From positions 1,301,868 to 1,365,867 of the forward strand of contig NZ_SKCG01000001.1 of the NCBI RefSeq assembly GCF_005434915.1: DNA of 64,000 bases, written 5' to 3'. The notes under the pieces were generated by a model. The model searched no databases, was not told where the DNA came from, and saw nothing but the letters and a program-made list of their open reading frames with translations. The translations under genes and the position numbers were made by a program. This document shows positions 17,430 to 26,155 of the stretch, in pieces (the first letter of the stretch is position 1; each line of letters opens with the position of its first letter). The stretch is from Aurantiacibacter suaedae. Its GTDB lineage: Bacteria > Pseudomonadota > Alphaproteobacteria > Sphingomonadales > Sphingomonadaceae.

Positions 17430-18754
17430 GCGGGCCAGGGGCCGGTGATCGCCAGCGTCATCGCGGGCGAGTAGGCGTTAACGAACAGCGTCTTGCCATC
17501 GGGCGAGAAGCAGGCGCCGGCCAGCTCGGTCTGCATGGTCAGCCGCCCGAAGTCATAAGCCCCGCCCTGCGGGGTGATCCCGCGCAGGTGGTTGTCGACG
17601 ACCTCGGTGTATTGATCCTCGCAGACGATCAGGTGACCGTTGGGCGCCACGGTAAGATTGTCGCCGAAGCTGTATTCGGCGATGTCGGTGCTCTCGTAGA
17701 ACAGGTCGAGCATGTCGGCGCCGTGCAGCGCGGGCTTGAGGCGGAAGATCTGGCCTTCCCTCGCCGCACCGCCGCTGGTGCAGCAGAAGTACATCTCGCC
17801 CTCGCCCATCCAGATGCCCTCGCCGCGCGCGAACAGGGTTGCGCCCATGGCCGCGCCGCGGTGGCGCAAATCGTCCTCGGGCGCCTCCACATCGTCCAGC
17901 GTGATCCAGCGCGCCGCAGCAGGAACACCCACTGCAATGTCCACGCCGGTCCAGTTGCGCGTTTCGGCCATGCCGTCGATTACCAGCGCTTGGAGCGTCC
18001 CGCCGCGCGCCAGTTCGCCCGGTCGCTCAGGCAGGAACCGATAGAGGAGCGAGTCGTCGCGGTCTTCGGTGAGGTAGACGATGCCCGTAGCCGGATCGAC
18101 GCAGGCCGCCTCGTGGTTGAAGCGCCCCATCGCCTTCAAAGGCACCGGATCGACCAGCCCCGGCGCAGTGGCGGGCACTTCGAACACGTAGCCGTGTTCC
18201 TTGTTGATGCGGCCGTTGGGCGTGCGGGTATCTTCCTCGCACGAGAGCCAGCTGCCCCACGGAGTGATTCCGCCAGCACAATTGCGGATCGTGCCCGCGA
18301 GGCTGCGATACTCGCGCTTCACCTCAAGCGTTGCAGCATCGAGCACAATCGTGGTGGTGCCGCCCGGCAGCGGGACAAGACTGCGCGCCACGGTATCATA
18401 GGCCGGGCCCGCGACACCGGCCCCATCCTGCTCGGGCCTCAGCTCGTGGTTTCGCACCAGCGCGATCTCGCCATTGCCGAGGTCGAAACAGCCCATGCCG
18501 TCGGCATTGTCGGGCACAGTGAAGCCGTCCGACATGGCATCGCCCAGACGCGAGACGACACGGTAGGAAAAGCCCGGCGGCAGGTCGATCACCCCCGCCG
18601 GATCTTTCTGCAAGGGTCCGACCACACCAGCCCCTGCGGCCAATCCGGCCCCCGGCGTTACCCGCGCTGCAGGCACACAGGAAGCGGCGAACAGGCCGGC
18701 AAAGGCCGTGGCGGTGCTGCCGAGAAAACGGCGGCGATCTTGCGGAATCATCAT
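17426..18754 (-). CDS. PhoX/DUF839 family phosphatase, probably Tat-exported
   Basis: A 442-residue protein of the DUF839 (PhoX) family, calcium/iron-dependent secreted phosphatases with a beta-propeller-like fold. The N-terminus DRRRFLGSTATAFAG is a twin-arginine signal followed by AASC. Family-like segments are EIALVRNHEL near 103, CAGGITPWGSWLSCEED near 167 and RFNHEAACVDPATG near 208. The start at 18754 is chosen because AGAGG precedes it and the longer frame adds a non-signal extension. It sits 61 bp after the phytase gene in a minus-strand operon, so I infer release of phosphate from phytate breakdown products in the periplasm. Confidence 0.85.
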   Translation of the reverse strand: MMIPQDRRRFLGSTATAFAGLFAASCVPAARVTPGAGLAAGAGVVGPLQKDPAGVIDLPPGFSYRVVSRLGDAMSDGFTVPDNADGMGCFDLGNGEIALVRNHELRPEQDGAGVAGPAYDTVARSLVPLPGGTTTIVLDAATLEVKREYRSLAGTIRNCAGGITPWGSWLSCEEDTRTPNGRINKEHGYVFEVPATAPGLVDPVPLKAMGRFNHEAACVDPATGIVYLTEDRDDSLLYRFLPERPGELARGGTLQALVIDGMAETRNWTGVDIAVGVPAAARWITLDDVEAPEDDLRHRGAAMGATLFARGEGIWMGEGEMYFCCTSGGAAREGQIFRLKPALHGADMLDLFYESTDIAEYSFGDNLTVAPNGHLIVCEDQYTEVVDNHLRGITPQGGAYDFGRLTMQTELAGACFSPDGKTLFVNAYSPAMTLAITGPWPA

Positions 18755-18815
18755 GGCGAGCCTCTTAACATTGAAGCGCGCGCTCTCCACCAGTTTTGCG
18801 ACCGGAGTGAGACAA

Positions 18816-19847
18816 TCAGGGCAGGTTCAGTGCCTCCTTGATCGCCTGCCAGCTCACCAGCTTGAAGTTCTGCGCTTCGGGAGCGTTAACCCCATCCTGC
18901 GCGATGAACAGGCCTTGCGGAAACTGCGGGCCGAAGCTGCCGAGCGCCAGTTCGATGCCGTCGGTTTCCTCGGTCGCGCCGAACTCTCCGGCGGCGACAC
19001 GGAAGCGGCCGACCGGAGTGCCATCGGGCAAAGCGAAGAGCGCATAGGTGTTGTCACCCTGGCTCGAGGCCAGCAGATAACCGCCGTCCTCGCCTTCCCG
19101 AGCAATCGCCAGGCCTTCAAGGTCGGCCACCAGATAGCGATTGTCGATCGGTGCGATCAGGTGCTTGGGCGTGCCAGCATTGCGGCCGTCCATCGCCCAT
19201 AGACCGACATCTTCCTCGCCGATGTAGAGCGTGCCCGTGCGCTCGTCGTAAATACAGCCTTCGGGCTGGGTTTCGACGCTGTTGAGCACATCGGTGCTGG
19301 CGGCAATGTCGCCGCCTGAAAGGTTCAGGCTGGTGCGATAGATCGTCCCTTCCTTCGGGTCGCTATAGATGACGAAGGTGCCATCCGCAGCCACATCACC
19401 CTTGCAGATGCCATAGCCTTCGCCCGGCCCCACCGGCACCCGGCCCAGCTTAGCCAGCGTGCCGCGCGCGGTGTCGAGCTCGGCAAGATAGATATGCGCA
19501 TTGGCCTCGTCGCTGCGGTCGCTTGCCGCCACGATCACCCGGCCATCTGGCAGGGTCAGCAGGTCGACGTTGTTGAGCCGGTCGGCGGGCAGGAAGCTCT
19601 TCTGCGCGCCGCTCAGATCATAGACGTAGAGCCCGCCCTTCTTGTCGGTCGCGACGATCAAGCTGGCGGCAGGGTCCGCCGCGTTGCGCCAGATCGCCGG
19701 ATCGTCGGCAGCGTCCTCGTTGGCGGTGCCGACCGGCGCGGTTTCGGCAAGCGCCGTCACCGCGACCGCAGGCAGGCCCTCGATGGGGGCGGTGGCGCAG
19801 GCCGAAAGACCTGCCGCCACCAGTGCCATGGCAATCGTATGCCGCAT
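18816..19847 (-). CDS. Beta-propeller phytase (3-phytase), lipoprotein
   Basis: A 343-residue phytase of the beta-propeller family, which releases phosphate from myo-inositol hexakisphosphate with Ca2+. The N-terminus has a signal with lipobox GLSAC (residues 13-17). The segment DAADDPAIWRNAADPAASLI near 40, then ATDKKGGLYVYDLSG and RLNNVDLL, is the typical first blade of these enzymes. Later NRYLVADLEGLAI, SSQGDN and a C-terminal ETDGIEL fit too. The start is at 19847, overlapping the receptor stop by ATGA. The gene order receptor-phytase-phosphatase indicates phytate scavenging. Confidence 0.92.
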   Translation of the reverse strand: MRHTIAMALVAAGLSACATAPIEGLPAVAVTALAETAPVGTANEDAADDPAIWRNAADPAASLIVATDKKGGLYVYDLSGAQKSFLPADRLNNVDLLTLPDGRVIVAASDRSDEANAHIYLAELDTARGTLAKLGRVPVGPGEGYGICKGDVAADGTFVIYSDPKEGTIYRTSLNLSGGDIAASTDVLNSVETQPEGCIYDERTGTLYIGEEDVGLWAMDGRNAGTPKHLIAPIDNRYLVADLEGLAIAREGEDGGYLLASSQGDNTYALFALPDGTPVGRFRVAAGEFGATEETDGIELALGSFGPQFPQGLFIAQDGVNAPEAQNFKLVSWQAIKEALNLP

Positions 19848-22621
19848 CAGAAGTTCACCTTCGCGCCGAATTTCACGGTCGAGCCATACTCTTCGAACTG
19901 CAGCAGACGCTGGCGACTGTCGAAGTTCTGATAGGCGAAGAACTTGGCGTTGTTGACGTTGATCCACTCGGCGAACAGGCGGACGTTCTCGATCACCTCG
20001 ACCTTGGCCGAGAGGTCGAGCTGGAAGTGGTGGTCGACATAGCGATCCTCGCTCGCATCGCCGCCCAGTTCGTCGAGGTACTTGCTGCGATAGGTGCCAG
20101 CCGCGCGCAGTTCGAGCGGGCCATTTTCGTAGCCGAGCACGAGGTTGCCGGTGTTGCGCGAGGCCTTGGGCAACGTGATGTCGCGCGGTTCACTAGCGTC
20201 GCCATCGGTGAAGACTGTGCCCTTGGCGTCGGTGAAGGTGTAGTTCGCCTGCACCAGGAAGCCATCGAGCGGCGCGGGCAGGAAATCGAGCGAGCGGCTG
20301 AACCCGACCTCGACACCGAACACCGTTGCGGTGTCGCCGTTGATGGCGCGGGTCAGCTCATCATATTCGATGCCCTGGAAGCTGCCGGATTCGGGCGTGG
20401 TCTGATCGACGATGAAGTTGTCGATCGACTTGTAGAACATGCCGAAGGTGAAGGCGCCATTGCCGGGCAGATAGAACTCGATCGCAGCATCGGCGTTCCA
20501 CGCGCGATAAGGCTCCAGGTCCGGGTTGCCAAACTCGGCTTCAAGATCGTCGTTGACCGTGAAAACCGGAACCAATTTTGAGAGCTTGGGGCGGACGAGG
20601 CTGCGCGAACCAGCCAGACGCAGGACGATATCATTCTCCGTCTGATAGCGCACAGTGAAGCTCGGCAGCCAATCCGTATAGTCGCGATCGAAGGTGAGCG
20701 GGATCACATCTGTGACATCGTCGCCATCGTCCGCGACGAGCTGGCCCTGAAGCTGTACGTTGGTCCGCTCCGCACGGACACCGCCGATCACACGCAAGGT
20801 ATCGCTGCTGTAGCGCCCCATCAGATAGCCGGCGAGCACATCTTCCTTCGCTGAAAAGTCTTCGGGCAGCGAGAGCAGATCGGTCTCGTACTGGTCGGCC
20901 TCGAAGGAGGATTCATTGGCCCGGAAGAAAGTCGCAGCGGCATATTTGTCGGCCACCGGCCCCATGTCGGTGAGGCGATAGGTCTGGGTCCCGAGCATGT
21001 CGGCCAGCGTCAGGTCGCCATCGAAATCGCCATAATAGGTGCCGTTGAAGTCGAAGCTTTTGTCCCGCCAGCGCGACTTTACGCCGCCCTGCACCGTGAA
21101 CTCGCCATCACCGGTGACGAAGGTGCGGCCGAGGTCGCCCTTCAGCGCGTATTCCTCGTCGACGCTACGCGAAAGAGTGGTCAGTTCAAGCCGGTTGAAG
21201 CCATAGCTTGCCGGGTCGAGGAAATCCGCAACGTTGCCAGAGGCGGTGAAGAGCGGCACGCGGCGATCGGAATAATCCATGGCGATGTCTAGGCCATCCC
21301 CATCGAAACGGTTGCGGAAGCGGATCGGGTCGACCGAGAAATCTTCCTTTTCGCTTGCCCGCGCCCAGCTGCCCGAAAGGTTCGCCTTCCACTCCCCATC
21401 GTCATGCTCAAGGCCGAGCTGTGTGGTGGAGATCTGCTGGCGCTCGAACCGATCCTTGAGATCGCGGCGCACTTCGATGCGGCCATCGGCATCGGTGAAG
21501 AATGCGCTGTTGTCATCGCCCGATGCCGGATCTTCGTCGAAGATCAGCGTTGTGCGGCGGCGATACTCCTGATCGTCGAACTGGCTGAAGCTGCCGCGCG
21601 CGAAGACCATGGTGAACGGCGATACGCGGTAGTCGAGGTTCAGCGTGCCGCTGATGCGTTCACGCTCGACGTCGTAATCGCGATATTCCACCTCTTCGGC
21701 GAAGACGACGCCATCGGCCTCATTCCAGTCGGCGGCCTCAATGTTGTCGGTCTCGAACTCGCGGTGATAGTAGCTGATGCCGCCCGACACGCCGAAGTTG
21801 TCGGTCACGTGCGTGGCGAAGTCGATGCTGCCCTTGGGCGAGACGACACCCGAATAATCGTTGTAGCTGCCCTCGACCTTCACGGACAGAAGATCGCGGC
21901 GGCGGTTGAAGGCGCTGGTGGTGTTGATCTCGATCGAAGCGCCGATGGTGTCGGCGTCCATATCGGGGGTGAGCGACTTCTTAACTTCGATCGATTCGAT
22001 GATGTCCGAAGAAATCACATCGAGCGCGACCGAGCGCACATCGCCTTCCGGGGCAGGCACACGCACGCCGTTAAGCGAGGTCGCGTTCAGCTCGGGGTCG
22101 AGGCCGCGCACCGAGACGAAGCGACCCTCGCCCTGGTCGTTGAGCACGTTGATGCCCGGCAGGCGGCGCAGGCTTTCAGCTACGTTCTGGTCGGGAAACT
22201 GACCGATGGCGTCGCGGGTCAGCACATCGGAGACACCGTCGCTGGCATACTTACGGCTGAGCGCGGAGGCCTGGTTGGCGGCCTGGCCGACGACGACGAT
22301 CTGATTATCGCCGCCCAGCGTGAAGTTCGCGGTGACAAGGCCGCTTTCCGGTACGGTGATCGAGCGGGTAACGGTCGGTGCCCCGACATAGCGCACCACG
22401 ACCTCGTAAGTACCGGCGGGCAGATCGGCGATGGAGAACGAACCGTCGCGCGCAGTCACGGCTTCGCGGCCCAGAGCCGGAACGCTCACCGTGGCCGATT
22501 GCAGGGCAACGGTGTTCGTCTCGTCAGAGACGGTACCGGCAACGTCGCCGGCCATGGCAGGTGTAGCAAAGGCTGCAAGGGCGGCGAAGCTTGCACCGGC
22601 AAGCAGGCGGGTCGAAATCAT
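19847..22621 (-). CDS. TonB-dependent receptor of the phytate operon
   Basis: A 924-residue outer-membrane receptor. After the signal peptide (cleavage near ATPAMAG) comes a carboxypeptidase-regulatory-like beta domain at about 25-105 (SVPALGREAVTARDGSF), then the plug with FPDQNVAESLRRLPGI, GEGRFVSVRGLDPELN and the MDADTIGASIEINT segment of the large TIGR01782-like receptor class, then the barrel ending in FGAKVNF with terminal Phe. The start at 22621 follows GGAAGGAC. It is the first gene of a minus-strand operon with phytase, PhoX and LMW-PTP, so phytate or an inositol phosphate is the likely ligand. A Pho-box-like repeat lies about 70 bp upstream. Confidence 0.9.
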   Translation of the reverse strand: MISTRLLAGASFAALAAFATPAMAGDVAGTVSDETNTVALQSATVSVPALGREAVTARDGSFSIADLPAGTYEVVVRYVGAPTVTRSITVPESGLVTANFTLGGDNQIVVVGQAANQASALSRKYASDGVSDVLTRDAIGQFPDQNVAESLRRLPGINVLNDQGEGRFVSVRGLDPELNATSLNGVRVPAPEGDVRSVALDVISSDIIESIEVKKSLTPDMDADTIGASIEINTTSAFNRRRDLLSVKVEGSYNDYSGVVSPKGSIDFATHVTDNFGVSGGISYYHREFETDNIEAADWNEADGVVFAEEVEYRDYDVERERISGTLNLDYRVSPFTMVFARGSFSQFDDQEYRRRTTLIFDEDPASGDDNSAFFTDADGRIEVRRDLKDRFERQQISTTQLGLEHDDGEWKANLSGSWARASEKEDFSVDPIRFRNRFDGDGLDIAMDYSDRRVPLFTASGNVADFLDPASYGFNRLELTTLSRSVDEEYALKGDLGRTFVTGDGEFTVQGGVKSRWRDKSFDFNGTYYGDFDGDLTLADMLGTQTYRLTDMGPVADKYAAATFFRANESSFEADQYETDLLSLPEDFSAKEDVLAGYLMGRYSSDTLRVIGGVRAERTNVQLQGQLVADDGDDVTDVIPLTFDRDYTDWLPSFTVRYQTENDIVLRLAGSRSLVRPKLSKLVPVFTVNDDLEAEFGNPDLEPYRAWNADAAIEFYLPGNGAFTFGMFYKSIDNFIVDQTTPESGSFQGIEYDELTRAINGDTATVFGVEVGFSRSLDFLPAPLDGFLVQANYTFTDAKGTVFTDGDASEPRDITLPKASRNTGNLVLGYENGPLELRAAGTYRSKYLDELGGDASEDRYVDHHFQLDLSAKVEVIENVRLFAEWINVNNAKFFAYQNFDSRQRLLQFEEYGSTVKFGAKVNF

Positions 22622-22691
22622 GAGTGGTGTCCTTCCGATGGATGTCGGAAGCGCGGCTAGGAGGGCCAAATGTCAGCTTGGCGAAGATTTT

Positions 22692-22709
22692 GTGACACAT
22701 GCGTGACAT
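22692..22709 (-). promoter_or_regulatory. Pho-box-like direct repeat
   Basis: On the minus strand the 7-mers ATGTCAC and GTGTCAC lie 4 nt apart, so TGTCAC repeats with an exact 11-nt period. This is the layout of PhoB binding sites (two CTGTCAT-like repeats, 11 nt apart). It ends about 70 bp before the start codon of the receptor-phytase-phosphatase operon, which fits control by phosphate starvation. Confidence 0.7.
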
Positions 22710-22770
22710 GCAGTGTCTGTTGCAGTGCAGCAACACATGGCCTTGCTCAGGTGCGCACAGACCTGGTCCG

Positions 22771-23307
22771 TTACGCGGTCGGATCGTCCTTCACGGCCTG
22801 GGCAATCGCGGTAATGGCACGATCCACAATGGCGCGTTCCTCCGCAGGAACATCCTCCATGAGCTCCCGGAAACGTTGCCGCCGCGCCGCCACCACGCGC
22901 CCCCGCAGCTCGACCCCAAGCGGCGTGGCGGAGATGATGAGCCGCTTCCCGTGATTGGGATCGGCCTCTCGCACCAACAGCCCCTTGGGTTCGAGCTTGC
23001 GCATGGCCCGGCTGATCTCGGCCCGGTCGATGCCGCCTGCGCCGCCGATGTCGCTGGCGCTGCATGGCCCCATCGCGCAAGCAATGGCCAGCAGCCGCCA
23101 CTCGGCCAGACTGAGACCGAACTGCTCCATCAAATGATGTTGCGTCTCGCGTTCGAGCATCCTGGCAAGCAGCAGGATTCGATACGGAAGATGATCCTCC
23201 CCGAAGAGGTACCAGACTTTTGGCAGTCCCATATCACCTGGTTGCCAAGGGAAGCGGCGCTTGGCAATCCCGATCTTCTTGGAGAAACAAACCGTTGATC
23301 GCGCCAT
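22771..23307 (-). CDS. MarR family transcriptional regulator
   Basis: A 178-residue winged-helix regulator of the MarR family. The core runs from HLPYRILLLARMLER through LSLAEWRLLAIACAMG, the recognition helix in DRAEISRAMRKLEPKG, and the wing LLVREADPNHGKRLIISAT. The true start may be an internal ATG at 23232, which has AGGTGA upstream but close; the longer form has no clear ribosome site. It is divergent from the DUF3237-CocE operon, with a palindrome at 23359-23372 between them. MarR proteins usually repress neighbouring catabolic genes until a phenolic or similar ligand binds. Confidence 0.85.
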   Translation of the reverse strand: MARSTVCFSKKIGIAKRRFPWQPGDMGLPKVWYLFGEDHLPYRILLLARMLERETQHHLMEQFGLSLAEWRLLAIACAMGPCSASDIGGAGGIDRAEISRAMRKLEPKGLLVREADPNHGKRLIISATPLGVELRGRVVAARRQRFRELMEDVPAEERAIVDRAITAIAQAVKDDPTA

Positions 23308-23358
23308 GCTGGCGCGGTTCGGCTCAGCGCAGACCGGGGAATGGTTACCGAAAAATAT

Positions 23359-23372
23359 GTTGACGCATCAAC
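23359..23372. promoter_or_regulatory. Candidate MarR operator GTTGA-CGCA-TCAAC
   Basis: A 14-bp palindrome, GTTGACGCATCAAC, between the divergent MarR gene and the DUF3237-CocE operon, ending 23 bp before the operon's start codon. Read on the minus strand it is AAGTTGATGCGTCAAC, nearly the same as the site at 30897-30910 (AAGTTGATCGCTCAAC) before the MFS gene. Confidence 0.65.
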
Positions 23373-23395
23373 TTAAAGTCGGAACTAGGGGCGCC

Positions 23396-23878
23396 ATGAC
23401 CGAAAAGCACCCCTTTGCTCCGACGCTGGAACATGCGTTCACCATTTCGATCGAACTGTCGAAACCGTACTGGATCAAGCCCAGCGCCCGCGGCGACACA
23501 CGCGCGGCAATCTATGCTGCCTCTGGCAAGGTCGAAGGACCGCGCCTTAACGGGACCGTGGTGCCGATGTCGGGCGGCGACTTTCCGCTCAGCCGCGAGA
23601 ACGGGGTGATCGATTTCGATGCCCGCTACCTGCTCGAAGCCGACGACGGGGCGATCATCTACCTCCAGAACTACGGCTATCGCTGGGCCAAGAACGACGA
23701 CATCGCGGCCAAGATGTCGGCCAACGAGGATGTCGGTTTCGACGATTATTATATGCGCGTAACCCCCCGCTTCGATGCGCCTGCGGGGCCGCATGAATGG
23801 ATGTCGCGCCATGTGTTCGTGGGCGTTGCAGAGAAGGTGCCGGGCGCAAACCGCATCCACTATTTCGTGGTCCTGTAA
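23396..23878 (+). CDS. DUF3237 family protein
   Basis: A 160-residue protein of the DUF3237 family, predicted to be a small beta-barrel. Family marks are the early LEHAFTISIEL strand, the RLNGTVVPMSGGDFPL turn, the YLLEADDGAIIYLQNYG segment and the late YYMRVTPRFDAPAGPHEWM followed by VGVAEKV. No signal peptide. A GGGGC-type ribosome site lies before the ATG; a longer frame from 23261 is rejected. The stop overlaps the next start by one base (TAATG). The biochemical role of the family is not established. A second copy ends the same operon. Confidence 0.8.
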   Translation: MTEKHPFAPTLEHAFTISIELSKPYWIKPSARGDTRAAIYAASGKVEGPRLNGTVVPMSGGDFPLSRENGVIDFDARYLLEADDGAIIYLQNYGYRWAKNDDIAAKMSANEDVGFDDYYMRVTPRFDAPAGPHEWMSRHVFVGVAEKVPGANRIHYFVVL

Positions 23879-25554
23879 TGAGCGCGCGCGCGCCCTTCCC
23901 CTGGCTTACGCGCCCCGGCGTCGATCCGTTCAGCGCCAAGCACAAGCCGCCGCTGCCACCGGCAGACTATGACAGGCGGACGGAGCAAGGCCTGCTGATC
24001 GAGCGCAACTGCGAAATCCCGTTGCGCGATGGCACACGCATTTTCTGCGACCTCTATCGCCCCGAAGGCGCGTTGCGCGACGTGCCGATCCTGCTGGCCT
24101 GGGGGCCTTACGGGAAACACTCGCATTCCAATCAGGTGTTCTGGCCGCGCTCGGGCGTGAACCCTGAATGGCTCTCGCCCCTCACGCCATTCGAGGGGCC
24201 GGACCCGGTCTGGTGGGGCCAGCATGGCTATGGCGTCGCCGTGGTCGACCCGCGCGGGGCGTGGCTGTCGGAAGGCGACTTCCACCATAACGGCATTCAG
24301 GAGGCCGAGGACTGCGCCGATGCCATCGAATGGCTCGGCGGACTCGACTGGGGTAACGGTAAGGTCGGGATGACCGGCGTCTCCTACCTTGCAGCAATCC
24401 AGTATCTGGTCGCGCCCCTGAAGCCGGAGCCACTTGCGGCGCTCAATCCATGGGAAGGCTTTTCCGACTGGTATCGCGAATTCGCCTATCACGGCGGCAT
24501 TCTGGAGACGGGCTTCCTGCCGCGCGCCTCGGACAACATCGTTTATTCGCTCGGGCGTACCGAGAACACTTGGGAGAACGCCAAGGCGCATCCGCTGATC
24601 GACGAATTCTGGGAATCGAAGGCGCTCGATCTGGAAGGCGTCACGCAGCCGGCCTACTGTGTGGCAAGCTGGTCCGATCAGGGCCTTCACCTGCGCGGCA
24701 CTATCGAGGCCTGGCATCGGTTCTCGAGCGAACAGAAGTGGCTCGACATCCACGGCCAGAAGAAGTGGGCGCACTATTATCTGCCCGAAAGCCGCAAGCG
24801 TCAGCTCGCTTTCTTCGACCATTTTCTGCGCGAACGCGAAACGAGCATCGCTGCATGGCCGCCGGTGCGCATCGAGGTGCGCGATCGGCATGGCGCGCAA
24901 GTCGAGCGCGCCGAGCAGGAGTTTCCGCCTGCGCGCACCGCCTTCCGCACACTCCATCTCGATATGGCCAGCGGGTCGCTCGTAGGGGAAGCGCCAAACG
25001 AGAGTTGCCTGCGGCAGGATGCCGTCGAAGGCAGCGCCCACTTCGACTATCTCTTCGAGAAAGAGACGGAAATCACCGGCCATGCCGCACTGCGGCTGTG
25101 GGTACAGGCCGAGGGCAGCGACGACGTCGATCTGTTCGTCGCGTTGGAGAAGCTCGACCGCGCCGGCGAGAAAGTCGGCTTCACCTTTTATGCTTTCTAC
25201 GAATATGGCCCGGTGGCGCTCGGCTGGCAGCGCGCCAGCCACCGCGAGCTGGACGCGGCGAAATCTTCGCCGGGTCGCCCGGTCCACACACACCGTAGCG
25301 AAGAGCGGCTCAAGCCCGGCGAAGTGGTGCCGGTCGAGATCGAGCTGTGGCCGTTCTCGACCCGCTTTGCAGCCGGGGAAAGCCTGCGCGTTATTGTAGC
25401 GGGCAAGGACATTTACCGGCGCGAAGAAGGCGTCATGCTGCCCTTCCCTATGCACGAAGAGACGCGCAACGCAGGCACTCACTTCTTCCACTCTGGCGGC
25501 GCGTACGACTCCGTATTGCGCCTGCCCGTCATCCCGCAAAGGAAAGAGGCATGA
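23878..25554 (+). CDS. CocE/NonD family serine hydrolase
   Basis: A 558-residue hydrolase of the X-Pro dipeptidyl-peptidase/CocE class. N-terminal alpha/beta-hydrolase domain: IPLRDGTRIFCDLYRPEG near 45, VAVVDPRGAWLSEGDF near 120, catalytic Ser in MTGVSYLAAIQ near 166; candidate acid and His in ASWSDQGLHLRG and KKWAHYYLPES. The C-terminal jelly-roll (PepX_C) covers about 365-545. There is no signal peptide, so it is probably cytoplasmic. Known members hydrolyse esters such as cocaine, beta-lactam acyl groups or amides. It is sandwiched between two DUF3237 genes, with overlaps on both sides (TAATG and ATGA), which suggests tight stoichiometry. Substrate unknown. Confidence 0.88.
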   Translation: MSARAPFPWLTRPGVDPFSAKHKPPLPPADYDRRTEQGLLIERNCEIPLRDGTRIFCDLYRPEGALRDVPILLAWGPYGKHSHSNQVFWPRSGVNPEWLSPLTPFEGPDPVWWGQHGYGVAVVDPRGAWLSEGDFHHNGIQEAEDCADAIEWLGGLDWGNGKVGMTGVSYLAAIQYLVAPLKPEPLAALNPWEGFSDWYREFAYHGGILETGFLPRASDNIVYSLGRTENTWENAKAHPLIDEFWESKALDLEGVTQPAYCVASWSDQGLHLRGTIEAWHRFSSEQKWLDIHGQKKWAHYYLPESRKRQLAFFDHFLRERETSIAAWPPVRIEVRDRHGAQVERAEQEFPPARTAFRTLHLDMASGSLVGEAPNESCLRQDAVEGSAHFDYLFEKETEITGHAALRLWVQAEGSDDVDLFVALEKLDRAGEKVGFTFYAFYEYGPVALGWQRASHRELDAAKSSPGRPVHTHRSEERLKPGEVVPVEIELWPFSTRFAAGESLRVIVAGKDIYRREEGVMLPFPMHEETRNAGTHFFHSGGAYDSVLRLPVIPQRKEA

Positions 25555-26000
25555 GCCCCGCAGATTGCCAGTTGGAGCATGTGTTCGACGTCGAAGTGCT
25601 GTTCGGTGCTGACCGCGCCATTTTCGGCCCGCTGCCCAGCGGATCGAGCCAAGGCTATACTCCGGCTATCGGCGGCACGATCAGCGGCCCACGCCTGAGC
25701 GGAACGGTCGTCCCCCACAGCGGCGCCGACTACGCCACGGTGCGGATAGACGGCGTGATCGAGCTGAAGGCGCACTATCTGCTCGAAGCCGACGACGGGA
25801 CGCGAATCTATATCGAGAACAAGGGCTTTCTCGTCCGCCCCGCGCCCGGCGCACCGCAGCCCTCGTATTTTCGGCTGACGCCTTATTTCCGCGTGCCTCA
25901 GGGGCCGCACGACTGGCTTGAACGAACGGTGATCGTTGGTGGCGGGGAACGGCGCACCGATCCTGATCGCACCCTCTTCAGATACTACGCCCTCAGGTGA
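25551..26000 (+). CDS. DUF3237 family protein, second copy
   Basis: A 149-residue DUF3237 protein, clearly related to the one at 23396: CQLEHVFDVEVLFG, RLSGTVVPHSGADY, HYLLEADDGTRIYIENKGF and YFRLTPYFRVPQGPHDWL line up one to one, but overall identity is moderate, so this is an old duplication or a paired heteromer. It overlaps the hydrolase stop by ATGA and is followed after 155 bp by a TonB receptor gene on the same strand. Confidence 0.8.
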   Translation: MSPADCQLEHVFDVEVLFGADRAIFGPLPSGSSQGYTPAIGGTISGPRLSGTVVPHSGADYATVRIDGVIELKAHYLLEADDGTRIYIENKGFLVRPAPGAPQPSYFRLTPYFRVPQGPHDWLERTVIVGGGERRTDPDRTLFRYYALR

Positions 26001-26155
26001 CCGAAAGGAGAATGGGAGCGACACGCGTGCCTTTTTGACAGGTCGCCATTTTGACGCTGGCCCGACCCCGCCGGGTCGGCAAACCACCAGCCACTTGCGC
26101 GGGCCGCCAACAGGCGGGCGCGCTGTTTGTGCAAATTTCGAAGGGAGAGAATGAC

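Noticed and set aside
19823..22706. Long plus-strand frames (252 and 418 codons) opposite the phytate receptor gene
   Set aside because: Antisense shadows of a GC-rich gene; no ribosome site or family features, while the minus-strand frame is a full TonB receptor.
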